Assembly: GCA_004963905.1 (NCBI GenBank)
Contig: SUGL01000037.1
Span: 1 to 59,828 of the forward strand
Reading direction: 5' to 3'
Source: Mesorhizobium sp.
Lineage (GTDB): Bacteria > Pseudomonadota > Alphaproteobacteria > Rhizobiales > Rhizobiaceae
Length of the DNA: 59,828 nt
The position numbers and the translations under genes are program-made. Numbering within the stretch: position 1 is the first letter of the stretch; each line of letters opens with the position of its first letter. The notes beneath the pieces are model-generated. The model made no database searches, was not told the origin of the DNA, and saw only the letters and a list, made by a program, of their open reading frames with translations. Positions 38,875 through 47,077 of the stretch are shown here, in pieces.

Positions 38875-40640
38875 GCCGGCTCTCTGGAGGGGCCGAAAGA
38901 GCCCGGCACGTTCTGCGGGATGAAGTCCTCCTTGGCCCCTGGCACGCTGTAGTCATAGGCCCAGCGATAGACGATCGGCAGTTCCTTGCCGAAATTGCCA
39001 TGCGCCGGCGGCGTCTCAGGCGTCTGCCATTCGAGCGTCGTTGCCCGCCACGGGTTGCCGCCGGCCTCGCGGCCATGGCGGATGCTCCAGATCAGGTTGA
39101 ACAGGAACACCATCTGGGCGAAGCCGACGATGAAGGCCATGATGCTGATGAAGGAGTTCAGATGGTGGGCCGATTCCGTCATGATATTCATGTCGGTCAG
39201 CTCGGCGTAACGCCGCGGAACGCCCATCAGGCCGAGATAGTGCATGGGGAAGAAGATCAGATAGGCGCCGAGGAAGGTGACCCAGAAATGGAAGCGGCCG
39301 AGCGTCTCGTCCAGCATCCGTCCGGTGACCTTCGGATACCAGTGGTAGATCGCGCCGAAGATCACCAGGATCGGCGCGACGCCCATGACCATGTGGAAAT
39401 GGGCGACGACGAACATCGTGTCCGACAGCGGCACGTCGACGACGACGTTGCCGAGGAACAAGCCTGTCAGGCCGCCGTTGACGAAAGTGACGATGAAGGC
39501 GAGCGCGAACAGCATGGGTATGGTGAGGTGGATGTCGCCGCGCCATAGCGTCAGCACCCAGTTGTAGACCTTGATCGCGGTCGGCACGGCAATGATCAGC
39601 GTCGTGGTGGCGAAGAAGAAGCCGAAATAGGGATTCATGCCGCTGACATACATGTGGTGCGCCCAGACCACGAAGCTCAGCGCGCCGATGGCGATGATGG
39701 CCCAGACCATCATGCGGTAGCCGAAGATGTTCTTGCGCGCATGCGTGCTGATCAGGTCGGACACGATGCCGAAGGCCGGCAGCGCCACGATGTAGACTTC
39801 CGGGTGGCCGAAGAACCAGAACAGATGCTGGAACAGGATCGGGCTGCCGCCATTGTGCTGCAACTGCTCGCCCATCTCGACGATCGCCGGCATGAAGAAG
39901 GAGGTGCCGAGCAGACGGTCGAGCAGCATCATGACACAGGCAACGAACAGCGCCGGGAAGGCGAGCAGCGCCATGACTGTGGCGGTGAAGATGCCCCAGA
40001 CGGTGAGCGGCAGGCGCATCAGGGTCATGCCGCGCGTGCGGCCCTGCAGCACCGTCACCACATAGTTCAGGCCGCCCATGGTAAAGCCGATGATGAACAG
40101 GATGAGCGAAGTGAGCATCAGGATGATGCCCCAGTCCTGGCCGCCCGGCGTGCCGCTCATGATCGCCTGTGGCGGGTAGAGCGTCCAGCCCGCGCCGGTC
40201 GGCCCGCCCGGCGCAAAGAAGCTCGACACCAGGACCAGCACGGCGAGCAGATAGACCCAATAGCTCAGCATGTTGACATAGGGGAAGACCATGTCGCGGG
40301 CGCCGACCATCAGCGGGATGAGGTAATTGCCGAAGCCGCCAAGGAAGAGCGCGGTGAGCAGGTAGATCACCATGATCATGCCGTGCATGGTGATGAACTG
40401 GTAGTAGGCCTCCGGAGTGATGAAGTCGAACGTGCCGGGGAAGCCGAGCTGCAGGCGCATCAGCCAGGACAGCACCAGCGCGACAAGGCCTATCGCCGTT
40501 GCCGTCGCCGAATACTGGACCGCTATGACCTTGGCGTCCTGTGAGAAGACGTATTTCGTCCACCAGCTGTGCGGATGGTAGAGTTCGACCTCCCCGACTT
40601 CGGCGGGTGGAACGGCATCTGCGGGTGTGACGTCGACCAT
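38871..40640 (-). CDS. coxN: Cytochrome c oxidase subunit I
   Basis: Catalytic heme-copper subunit, 589 residues, 12 spans plus an N-terminal extension. Recognisable: heme-ligand His in QFITMHGMIMV, the D-channel Asp and Asn in GARDMVFPYVNMLSYW, the CuB His and cross-linked Tyr with the helix VI Glu in WFFGHPEVYIVALP (HPEVY), the CuB histidine pair VVWAHHMYVSG, K-channel Lys in VPTAIKVYNW, and the heme-binding pair in FVVAHFHMVMG. These place it in the A family of proton-pumping oxidases. Follows the subunit II gene by 21 bp. Confidence 0.96.
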   Translation of the reverse strand: MVDVTPADAVPPAEVGEVELYHPHSWWTKYVFSQDAKVIAVQYSATATAIGLVALVLSWLMRLQLGFPGTFDFITPEAYYQFITMHGMIMVIYLLTALFLGGFGNYLIPLMVGARDMVFPYVNMLSYWVYLLAVLVLVSSFFAPGGPTGAGWTLYPPQAIMSGTPGGQDWGIILMLTSLILFIIGFTMGGLNYVVTVLQGRTRGMTLMRLPLTVWGIFTATVMALLAFPALFVACVMMLLDRLLGTSFFMPAIVEMGEQLQHNGGSPILFQHLFWFFGHPEVYIVALPAFGIVSDLISTHARKNIFGYRMMVWAIIAIGALSFVVWAHHMYVSGMNPYFGFFFATTTLIIAVPTAIKVYNWVLTLWRGDIHLTIPMLFALAFIVTFVNGGLTGLFLGNVVVDVPLSDTMFVVAHFHMVMGVAPILVIFGAIYHWYPKVTGRMLDETLGRFHFWVTFLGAYLIFFPMHYLGLMGVPRRYAELTDMNIMTESAHHLNSFISIMAFIVGFAQMVFLFNLIWSIRHGREAGGNPWRATTLEWQTPETPPAHGNFGKELPIVYRWAYDYSVPGAKEDFIPQNVPGSFGPSREPA

Positions 40641-40661
40641 GGGAGCACCTCCGTGCCCTGT

Positions 40662-41540
40662 TCAGCGGGCCTCGAGCGTTTCGAGTTTTGCCGCGACGTC
40701 CAAACCGGACGTCTTTCCTGACGCTTGGTTCGCCGAGCCCGTTTGCTTGGGCGCGGACAATTGCGCAAAGGTCTGCTGCTGGCCGAGCCAGGCCAGATAA
40801 TCCTGCTCGGTGTCGATCACGACCACGCCATGCATCAGCGGATGTCCCTGGCCGCACAGCTCGGCGCACAAGACCTGGAAGGTTCCGGTTCTGGTTGGCG
40901 TGAACCAGAAATAGGTGACCGATCCGGGGATCATGTCCATTTTGGCGCGGAATTCCGGGATGTAGAAATCATGCAGCACATCGATCGAACGCAGCAGCAC
41001 CTTGACCGGCTTGCCGACCGGAAGGTGCAGATCGGCGGCCTCGACCACGACGTCGTCCTGGCCGTTGGGATCTTTGGGGGCGATGCCCAACGGATTGTCA
41101 GCGGTCACGTCGCGGGTATCTGAGGTGCCGAGCTTGCCGTCCTTGCCCGGCAAGCGGAAGCTCCATTGCCATTGCTGGCCGATAACCTCGATATCGGCGG
41201 CCTGGCTGGGAACGTTGACGAAGCGGCTCCAGACGAAGAGACCGGGAACGAGCAATGCGGTGACGCCGGCCGCGGTGGCGATCATCAGCCACGATTCGAG
41301 CCGCTTGTTCTCCGGTTCATATGCCGCGCGATTGCCTTCCCGATGCCGGAAGCGGAAGACGCAATAGGCCATAAAGAGCACGACGGCGGAAAAGACGATG
41401 CCGGTGATCCAAAAGCTGATGATGATGGTGTTGTCGATATAGTCCCAGTTCGAGGCGATCGGCGTCCACCACCATGGGCTCAGGAGGTGGAACAACACCG
41501 AGCCCACAACGACCAAAACGAGTACAAGCACAACGGCCAT
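40662..41540 (-). CDS. coxM: Cytochrome c oxidase subunit II (CuA)
   Basis: 292 residues. Two N-terminal membrane helices, the second ending FRFRHREGN, then the periplasmic cupredoxin domain. The WQWSFRLPG aromatic entry point for electrons from cytochrome c is present, and the binuclear CuA motif reads CAELCGQGHPLM with its partner His in SIDVLHDFYIPEF. Thus it is a cytochrome c, not quinol, oxidase. A Gly-rich insert (GKDGKLGTSDTRDV) follows the aromatic patch. First gene of the operon, with GGGAGGA before the ATG; no lipobox. Confidence 0.95.
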   Translation of the reverse strand: MAVVLVLVLVVVGSVLFHLLSPWWWTPIASNWDYIDNTIIISFWITGIVFSAVVLFMAYCVFRFRHREGNRAAYEPENKRLESWLMIATAAGVTALLVPGLFVWSRFVNVPSQAADIEVIGQQWQWSFRLPGKDGKLGTSDTRDVTADNPLGIAPKDPNGQDDVVVEAADLHLPVGKPVKVLLRSIDVLHDFYIPEFRAKMDMIPGSVTYFWFTPTRTGTFQVLCAELCGQGHPLMHGVVVIDTEQDYLAWLGQQQTFAQLSAPKQTGSANQASGKTSGLDVAAKLETLEAR

Positions 41541-41692
41541 GTCCCGTCCTCCCGATATTTCACCGGAGCGCGAAGCATCCTAAGGAAATACCAAGCCCAT
41601 CATGCTTGATTTCCTGTTGAAATTCCAGAGCCGACTATCTGACGAGGAGACGATGTCGTTCGCCCGGCAATCTCGAATGTCGGGCAAACGCC

Positions 41693-42445
41693 TCAAATCA
41701 GAAGCAGCCCCTTCATCGAGGCGTTGCCCTTGCGGCCGATGATGATGTGGTCGTGCACCGCGATGCCGAGGGGCTTCGCCGTATCGATGATCTGCTTGGT
41801 CATCTCGATGTCGGCGCGGGACGGCGTCGGGTCGCCGGACGGATGGTTGTGGACCAGGATGATGGCGCTGGCGGAGAGCTCGAGCGCCCGCTTCACCACC
41901 TCGCGCGGATAGACGGGCGTGTGGTCGACGGTGCCGGTCTGCTGCACTTCGTCGGCGATCAGCCCGTTCTTCTTGTCGAGGAAAAGGATGCGAAACTGCT
42001 CGCGAGGCTCGAAAGCCATGGCCGAGCGGCAATAGTCGAGAAGCTGCGTCCAGTTCGACAGCACCTCGCGGCCGCGCACTTCGCCGCGCGCCATGCGCTG
42101 GGCGGTGGCGGCGATGACCTTGAGATCGGTCGCGACAGTCGGGCCGATGCCTTTGACTTCTTCCAACAGGGATGCCGGCGCGCCGAGCACTTCGGCCAGC
42201 GAACCGAAGCGGGCGATCAGCGCCTTGGCGATCGGCTTGGTGTCGACGCGCGGAATCAGCCGGAAAAGCAGCAGCTCGAGCAGCTCGTAGTCGGGCAGGG
42301 CGTCGGCACCGCCCGCAACAAAGCGCTCGCGCAGGCGGTCGCGATGGCCATGGTAATGCGGCTTTTCGGCAGGCGCCGCCTTCTTCTTAGGCGGCTCTGT
42401 CCAGGCTTCAGAGAAGAATGCCCGCTTGTCCTCGATTTTCGCCAT
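41693..42445 (-). CDS. radC: RadC-family JAB-domain protein
   Basis: 250 residues. The N-terminal helix-hairpin-helix region (LPDYELLELLLFRLIPRVDTKPIAKALI, then VKGIGPTVATDLK) and the C-terminal JAB/MPN-like metallohydrolase domain with VHNHPSGDPTPSRADIEMT, the full zinc-site motif. Despite the historical name, a repair role is doubtful and the biochemical function remains unknown. The downstream bases 41660-41690 can form a 9-bp stem without a T run. 34 bp downstream of map. Confidence 0.94.
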   Translation of the reverse strand: MAKIEDKRAFFSEAWTEPPKKKAAPAEKPHYHGHRDRLRERFVAGGADALPDYELLELLLFRLIPRVDTKPIAKALIARFGSLAEVLGAPASLLEEVKGIGPTVATDLKVIAATAQRMARGEVRGREVLSNWTQLLDYCRSAMAFEPREQFRILFLDKKNGLIADEVQQTGTVDHTPVYPREVVKRALELSASAIILVHNHPSGDPTPSRADIEMTKQIIDTAKPLGIAVHDHIIIGRKGNASMKGLLLI

Positions 42446-42479
42446 CGCCCGCCCATCCCCTCCAGGCTTTGGCCGAAGA

Positions 42480-43307
42480 CTAGGCTGGCAGACCGGGGCG
42501 GTCGAGCTTTTTCGGCGACAGCGTGAAGATCTCGCAGCCGGTGTCGGTGACGCCGATCGTGTGCTCGTACTGGGCCGACAGCGAACGGTCGCGCGTCACC
42601 GCCGTCCAACCGTCCGACAGCACCTTCACATGCGGCCGGCCGAGATTGATCATCGGCTCGACGGTGAAGATCATGCCGGGCCGCATCTCGACGCCTTCGT
42701 TGGCGGTGCCGTAGTGCAGGATGTTCGGCGCGTCGTGGAAAAGCTGGCCGACGCCGTGGCCGCAGAAGTCGCGCACCACCGAGCAGCGCTCGGCCTCGGC
42801 ATAGCTCTGGATCGCGGCGCCGATGGCGCCGGTGCGGGCGCCGGGCTTGATGGCCGCGATGCCTCGCATTAGGCATTCATAGGTCACCTCCAGCAGGCGC
42901 TCGGCGGCGCGCTTGATCGTGCCCACCGGATACATGCGCGAGGAATCGCCATGCCAGCCGTCGAGGATATAGGTGACGTCGATGTTGACAATGTCGCCGT
43001 CCTTCAGCGGCTTGTTGTCGGGAATGCCGTGGCAGACGACATGGTTGATCGAGGTGCAGGAGGACTTGGTGTAGCCGCGATAGTTGAGCGTCGCCGGCAA
43101 CGCGCCGTGGTCCATGCCGAACTCGAAGACGAAGCGGTCGATGGTCTCGGTAGTGACGCCGGGCTTCACCATCGACACGAGCTCGTCGAGGCAGCGCGCG
43201 GTGAGGTCGCAGGCCTTGCGCATGCCGGCAAAGCCTTCTTCGCCATAGAGGCGAATCTGGCCGGTGTTTCTCAAGGGGGCCGTCGCGGCGTCGAGATAGG
43301 TAACCAT
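42480..43307 (-). CDS. map: Methionine aminopeptidase, type I
   Basis: Removes the initiator Met from nascent proteins. 275 residues from the ATG of MVTYLDAATAPLRN; the frame extends 86 codons upstream without homology, so that extension is rejected. Pita-bread fold metal ligands: VNIDVTYILDGWHGD (two Asp), FCGHGVGQLFHDAP (His), FTVEPMINLG (Glu) and SAQYEHTIGVT (Glu). The substrate-side His is in SINHVVCHGIP. Followed by radC, 34 bp on. Confidence 0.95.
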   Translation of the reverse strand: MVTYLDAATAPLRNTGQIRLYGEEGFAGMRKACDLTARCLDELVSMVKPGVTTETIDRFVFEFGMDHGALPATLNYRGYTKSSCTSINHVVCHGIPDNKPLKDGDIVNIDVTYILDGWHGDSSRMYPVGTIKRAAERLLEVTYECLMRGIAAIKPGARTGAIGAAIQSYAEAERCSVVRDFCGHGVGQLFHDAPNILHYGTANEGVEMRPGMIFTVEPMINLGRPHVKVLSDGWTAVTRDRSLSAQYEHTIGVTDTGCEIFTLSPKKLDRPGLPA

Positions 43308-43519
43308 TCTTGTCCGTTCGCGGGTTGGCTCATGACGCGAGCCGATGCGGAAATTTTCTCCAGATTTGGCACCGGAAGCCGCAAGGTTCAAGGACGAAGT
43401 GCCTTCAACCGGTGTGCTGCTGGGAATATTCGCTGGCGCAGAGCTGGCGCGTCCAGGTTTGTTGCAAGCTTTCCTTTCGCTGCCCCATGGGCTAGGGCGG
43501 TCTGGACACAGGAGATTTA

Positions 43520-43921
43520 ATGCCGTTGACGGCATCGGAACGCGCAAGATCGACGCTGCAGCCATTCAGGACCGCATGCTCGGCCCTGATGGCGCTGCTC
43601 GTGCTCGCGCTGCTGGGCTTCGCTCAGGCCGAAGTCTCCGCGTCCGCCGCCTCGGCCGCGGGCGGCCCCGGCCTCAGCGCGACGCGGCAGGGCGAAACGC
43701 TTGCATTGCCGAGGGTCACCGGCAAGGCGCAGGCCATCGAGGCCCGCGCCGGCCGGCCGCTGCCTTTGAAGCTCGTCGGCGGCAGTCCCGGCGCGCTCGC
43801 CCCCACATCCGATTTCCTCGTCAGCGGCCAGGCCTTGCCGGCGCAGGCGAACATCGCGCCCGTCCCCGTGGCCGCGCCGCTCTCGCATGCCAACCAGCCA
43901 CGCGCGCCACCAACGGCCTGA
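43520..43921 (+). CDS. Single-span or exported protein of unknown function
   Basis: 133 residues; the ATG has a good AGGAG 7 bp upstream. A hydrophobic stretch (ALMALLVLALLGFAQA, residues 22-37) acts as signal or anchor. The rest is Ala/Pro/Leu-rich with no cysteine and no repeat of note, ending with a Pro-rich tail. Not recognised. Divergent from map. Confidence 0.5.
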   Translation: MPLTASERARSTLQPFRTACSALMALLVLALLGFAQAEVSASAASAAGGPGLSATRQGETLALPRVTGKAQAIEARAGRPLPLKLVGGSPGALAPTSDFLVSGQALPAQANIAPVPVAAPLSHANQPRAPPTA

Positions 43922-44034
43922 ACCCGGCGGCCGCTGACCGCAGTTTTCACACCCTAAACATTCCTTCGCGCTGCGATCTGGCGACGGCATCTGCCGCCCG
44001 CCGGCTACGTGGCGCGTCCATTGGACATTTCGCG

Positions 44035-44271
44035 ATGCGACGTATCAAGACCTTCAAAACGCTCACACGCGCTGCCTCGGCAGCCTCGTTTCTCACCGTC
44101 CAGGCAATCATCTGCGTCGGCACCGTCTACTGGGCCATTGCCGAAACGCTTCGCATGGAGGGGACGGCCGCGATCGTGCTAGGCGTCATCTTCGCCATTC
44201 CGTCCGCCTATCTGCTGATCGTGGTCTCGCGCATGGCCTACGAGGCGGAGACGGACCCGGCGAACCAGTAG
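44035..44271 (+). CDS. Small two-span membrane protein
   Basis: 78 residues from the ATG of MRRIKTFKTLTRAAS: a basic N-terminus, helix one about residues 17-36 (FLTVQAIICVGTVYWAIA), a short charged turn with LRMEG, helix two about 43-65 (TAAIVLGVIFAIPSAYLLIVV). No family recognised and no strong ribosome-binding site, but the topology is clear and the charged residues fall outside the helices. Confidence 0.6.
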   Translation: MRRIKTFKTLTRAASAASFLTVQAIICVGTVYWAIAETLRMEGTAAIVLGVIFAIPSAYLLIVVSRMAYEAETDPANQ

Positions 44272-44297
44272 GCGCAAATGAAATTGGCGGAATACGG

Positions 44298-44328
44298 GAC
44301 GGGGCGATGCGGAAGGCATCGCCCCGTC
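44298..44328. terminator. Strong 13-bp hairpin, possible terminator
   Basis: GACGGGGCGATGC (44298-44310) and GCATCGCCCCGTC (44316-44328) are perfect inverse copies around GGAAG. It lies 27 bp after the small membrane-protein stop. There is no T run, so it may act as an RNA 3' end stabiliser or a rho-independent terminator of the weak type. Confidence 0.55.
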
Positions 44329-44475
44329 GAACGATCTGACCAGGGTGCCGATCCGCCGCACCCAGGCTCGAGCGGCCGACCGTACTGAGGTCACATTCCT
44401 GTCCCAGAAGGCGTCAAAAGAATTTCTTCAGAACGAACGGCGTTGCTCGGGCTTCGCCAGTTCGGGAGACAGGGA

Positions 44476-44781
44476 ATGGACAGACTGCAATTCGAGGTGC
44501 CGGTGCGCGTCACGCCCGCGCCCGGCCTGCCGGTCGAGGAAATCTACAGCGTCGAGCAGGCGCTCGACTTCCTGCAGGACTGGCCGAAGCGCCGCCAGGG
44601 CAAGGTCTATGATCTCGCCTTCAACGCCTGCTTCGGCGCGACCGTCGATGTCGCGAGCTCGGAGGAAGCCTGCCGTGCCTTCATGGCTTTCTGCCGCGTC
44701 AGCGGGTTGCTCGCCCGGGATATGATGTTGCCGGTCAAGCGCGGCGGCAGCGCAAGAGGGTTTCGCGAGGCGAGGACGTAA
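44476..44781 (+). CDS. DUF982 protein
   Basis: 101 residues starting at the ATG of MDRLQFEVPVRV, with AGGGA upstream. DUF982 pattern: a strand, then EIYSVEQALDFLQDWPKRRQGKVYDLAFNACFGATVDVASSEEACRAF read in segments (VEQALDFL, WPKRRQGK, SSEEACRAFMAFC). A family of small cytoplasmic proteins found almost only in Rhizobiales; function unknown. Convergent with the hydroxylase-like gene (4 bp between stops). Confidence 0.8.
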   Translation: MDRLQFEVPVRVTPAPGLPVEEIYSVEQALDFLQDWPKRRQGKVYDLAFNACFGATVDVASSEEACRAFMAFCRVSGLLARDMMLPVKRGGSARGFREART

Positions 44782-44785
44782 GGCT

Positions 44786-45472
44786 TCAGCCGGCGAAAGA
44801 TACTCCTCTGTAGTGCATTCCCACCTGCACGCCGCGAACGATCAGCCTGGACAGGATCTCCATGTCCAGGGGCATTTCCGGACGCCACACATCGAGCAGC
44901 AAGGCAATGCGCGCCTGATCGGCGTTGTTGATCACCTCGTGCTCGAAAGTGTCGTCCCAAAGCATGCACTCGCCGTCGGAGATCCGCCGGTCCTCATGGT
45001 TGATCATCATGATCGTCGCCGGCCGGCCATCCGCCTGTTTCGGGATGACCAGACCGAGGTGAAATCTCATGATGCCGCGAAAGGGGCCGCGATGGGGCGG
45101 GATGTGCTTGCGCGGCGCCAGGAATGAGACGGCCGCCGATTTAACCTCGGGGCATTCGGACAGCAGCCGGCCGAGGGTGGGCATTCGCGCGAGGTTTTCC
45201 GGAATCGTCATGTCGTAGGCCTTGAGCACGAACATGCGCCAATCGAGGCCGTCATTGGCCGAAATCTCGGCCTGCTCCGGCATGATATCGTGGAAGCGCG
45301 GCACCCTGTTCAACTGCACCGCCAGGGCTTCGTCGCGAATACTCTGCCAGGCGGCCGCGAACTTCGTCGCGTTGGGAAAATGGGTGCTGATATCAAGAAT
45401 CGCTGGTGCATCTATGCGCTTTTCATAGATACGACGCACCAGATTGGTTCCAAGATCGTAGACGTTCGACAT
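44786..45472 (-). CDS. Aspartyl/asparaginyl beta-hydroxylase-domain protein
   Basis: 228 residues. The double-stranded beta-helix of 2-oxoglutarate/Fe(II) oxygenases is visible from about residue 125: HIPPHRGPFRGIMRFHLGL with the first iron His, and DDTFEHEVINNADQARIALLLDVWRPE with the second His and the 2-oxoglutarate-binding Arg. Related proteins include lipid A hydroxylase LpxO and peptide hydroxylases; no membrane helix is seen, which argues against LpxO. Substrate unknown. Monocistronic and convergent with the DUF982 gene. Confidence 0.85.
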   Translation of the reverse strand: MSNVYDLGTNLVRRIYEKRIDAPAILDISTHFPNATKFAAAWQSIRDEALAVQLNRVPRFHDIMPEQAEISANDGLDWRMFVLKAYDMTIPENLARMPTLGRLLSECPEVKSAAVSFLAPRKHIPPHRGPFRGIMRFHLGLVIPKQADGRPATIMMINHEDRRISDGECMLWDDTFEHEVINNADQARIALLLDVWRPEMPLDMEILSRLIVRGVQVGMHYRGVSFAG

Positions 45473-45572
45473 CGCATTGCCTCGACCAGGTTATAGTATA
45501 GTGGATGATTGCTTTCAGCTATTGCTCACGGAGATTTGTTCCGAGGGCTTCAGATAGACGTCCGGCTTCATA

Positions 45573-47066
45573 TCACTGCGTTTCCGATGCCAGCCGCGGA
45601 CCGGCGCCGACATCGAAGACTTCAGGCTTGGCGCTGTCGATCGTGCCGTCCCAACCGCCGCCGAGCGCCTTGTTGAGTGCGATGTAATCGGTGGCGATCG
45701 ACACACGGCTCTGCAGCAGGGTGTCCTCGGCCGAGTAGAGCGACCGCTCTGCATCCAGCACGTCGAGAAGGCTTGTCTCACCCGCTTTGTAGAGCGTTCT
45801 TTCGAGCCGGGCGGCGTCGCCATAGGATTTTGCGGAAGAGGCGAGCTTGCCGTTCCTGATCCGCTCCTGCGACAGAGAGACGGTGGCGTTTTCCACGTCC
45901 TCCAGTGCCGTCAGCACGGCTGCCTTGTAGGCAATGAAATATTGGTCGCGCTGGGCTTTGGCGATCTCGACGGCCGCCTGCAACTGACCGGCGTTGAACA
46001 GCGGCACGCTGAGCGTCGGGCCGAAGGACCAGCCGATGGTGGAATTCCTGCCGAGGTCGCCGAGCTTGAGGGCGGTGGTACTGATGTCTCCCGTCAGGCT
46101 GACGCTCGGATAGCGCGCCGCCTCTGCCTGGCCGATCTTGGCCGTGTACTGAGCATATTGCCGTTCCGCCATCCGCACGTCGGGGCGGGTCAGCAGGATG
46201 TCGGCCGGAATGCCGGTCGGGATCGGCAGGCGCGGCGCCGGGATCGACGTGGGGCGCTTCAGCCGCTCGACCAACGCCGCCGGCGGACGGCCGGTGAGCA
46301 CAGAAAGGCGGTGCACCGCTTCGGCGTAGTTCGCTTCCAGGGTCGGGACGTCGGCTTCCGTGCTGCTTGCCTGTCCCATGGCCTTGGCGACATCGGCAGC
46401 GGTTGCCGTGCCGGCCAAGGCCATGGTGCGGGTGAGCTCGGCGGTCTGCCTTTGCGATGCGGCCGAGCGCCGGGCAAGCGCGATGCGAGTCTGGTAGCCG
46501 CGGGCCTGGACGTAGTTGGAGGCAACATCGCCGATCAAGGTCAGCAGGGTCGAACGGAGGCTCTCCTGAGAGGCGTCCAATCCGTAGCGGGCGGCCTCGA
46601 CACTCCTGTGGTTGGCGCCGAAGAGATCGAGCTCCCAGCTGGCATCGAAGCCCGCCTGATACTGGTCGTAGGTCTCGCTGGCGGTCCCGCCCGAGGTGGT
46701 CGCGGCGACCTTGTTGCGCGTGGCGGAGGCCGAACCGTCGGCGGATGGAAACAGCGTCCCCGCGGATTGGCGGTAGGACGCGCGCGCCTCGCGGATCTTG
46801 GCCTTGGCCGTCGCCACGTCCAGATTGCCGGCAACCGCTTCCTCGACCAACTGGTTGAGCACGGGATCGCGGAGCTTCCGCCACCATAGCGACAGCTGCG
46901 CCGGCTTGGCCGGCTTCGTTGCCTTCCAGTCGCTCCAGGTCGCCGGCACGACCAACAAGGGCGTCCGATAGTCTGGACCGACGACGCATCCGGAGAGCAG
47001 AAGGCCGGCAAAAGCGGGCAAAAGCAGTCCTTTCGCGGTCCGCAGACCGCGTTCGAAACCTGTCAT
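45573..47066 (-). CDS. RND efflux outer-membrane channel lipoprotein (NodT/OprM family)
   Basis: 497 residues from the ATG of MTGFERGLRTAK. The signal peptide ends in the lipobox LLLSGCVVG, giving an outer-membrane lipoprotein with the VGPDYRTP opening typical of NodT/OprM. Two OEP repeats follow: one from about residue 65 (LVEEAVAGNLDVATAKAKIREARA), one from about 275 (LLTRPDVRMAERQYAQ). Last of five genes in the efflux operon, 11 bp after a permease gene, and the only channel for its two pumps. Confidence 0.92.
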   Translation of the reverse strand: MTGFERGLRTAKGLLLPAFAGLLLSGCVVGPDYRTPLLVVPATWSDWKATKPAKPAQLSLWWRKLRDPVLNQLVEEAVAGNLDVATAKAKIREARASYRQSAGTLFPSADGSASATRNKVAATTSGGTASETYDQYQAGFDASWELDLFGANHRSVEAARYGLDASQESLRSTLLTLIGDVASNYVQARGYQTRIALARRSAASQRQTAELTRTMALAGTATAADVAKAMGQASSTEADVPTLEANYAEAVHRLSVLTGRPPAALVERLKRPTSIPAPRLPIPTGIPADILLTRPDVRMAERQYAQYTAKIGQAEAARYPSVSLTGDISTTALKLGDLGRNSTIGWSFGPTLSVPLFNAGQLQAAVEIAKAQRDQYFIAYKAAVLTALEDVENATVSLSQERIRNGKLASSAKSYGDAARLERTLYKAGETSLLDVLDAERSLYSAEDTLLQSRVSIATDYIALNKALGGGWDGTIDSAKPEVFDVGAGPRLASETQ

Positions 47067-47077
47067 GACTGAAACCC

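Noticed and set aside
42480..43565. Methionine aminopeptidase with an 86-residue N-terminal extension
   Set aside because: The extension is Pro/Ser/Arg-rich without resemblance to known MAP extensions, and MVTYLDA matches the normal type I length; the extension overlaps the likely promoter region.
44298..44328. Rho-independent terminator in the strict sense
   Set aside because: The 13-bp stem is perfect but no T run follows on either strand; kept only as a possible terminator.
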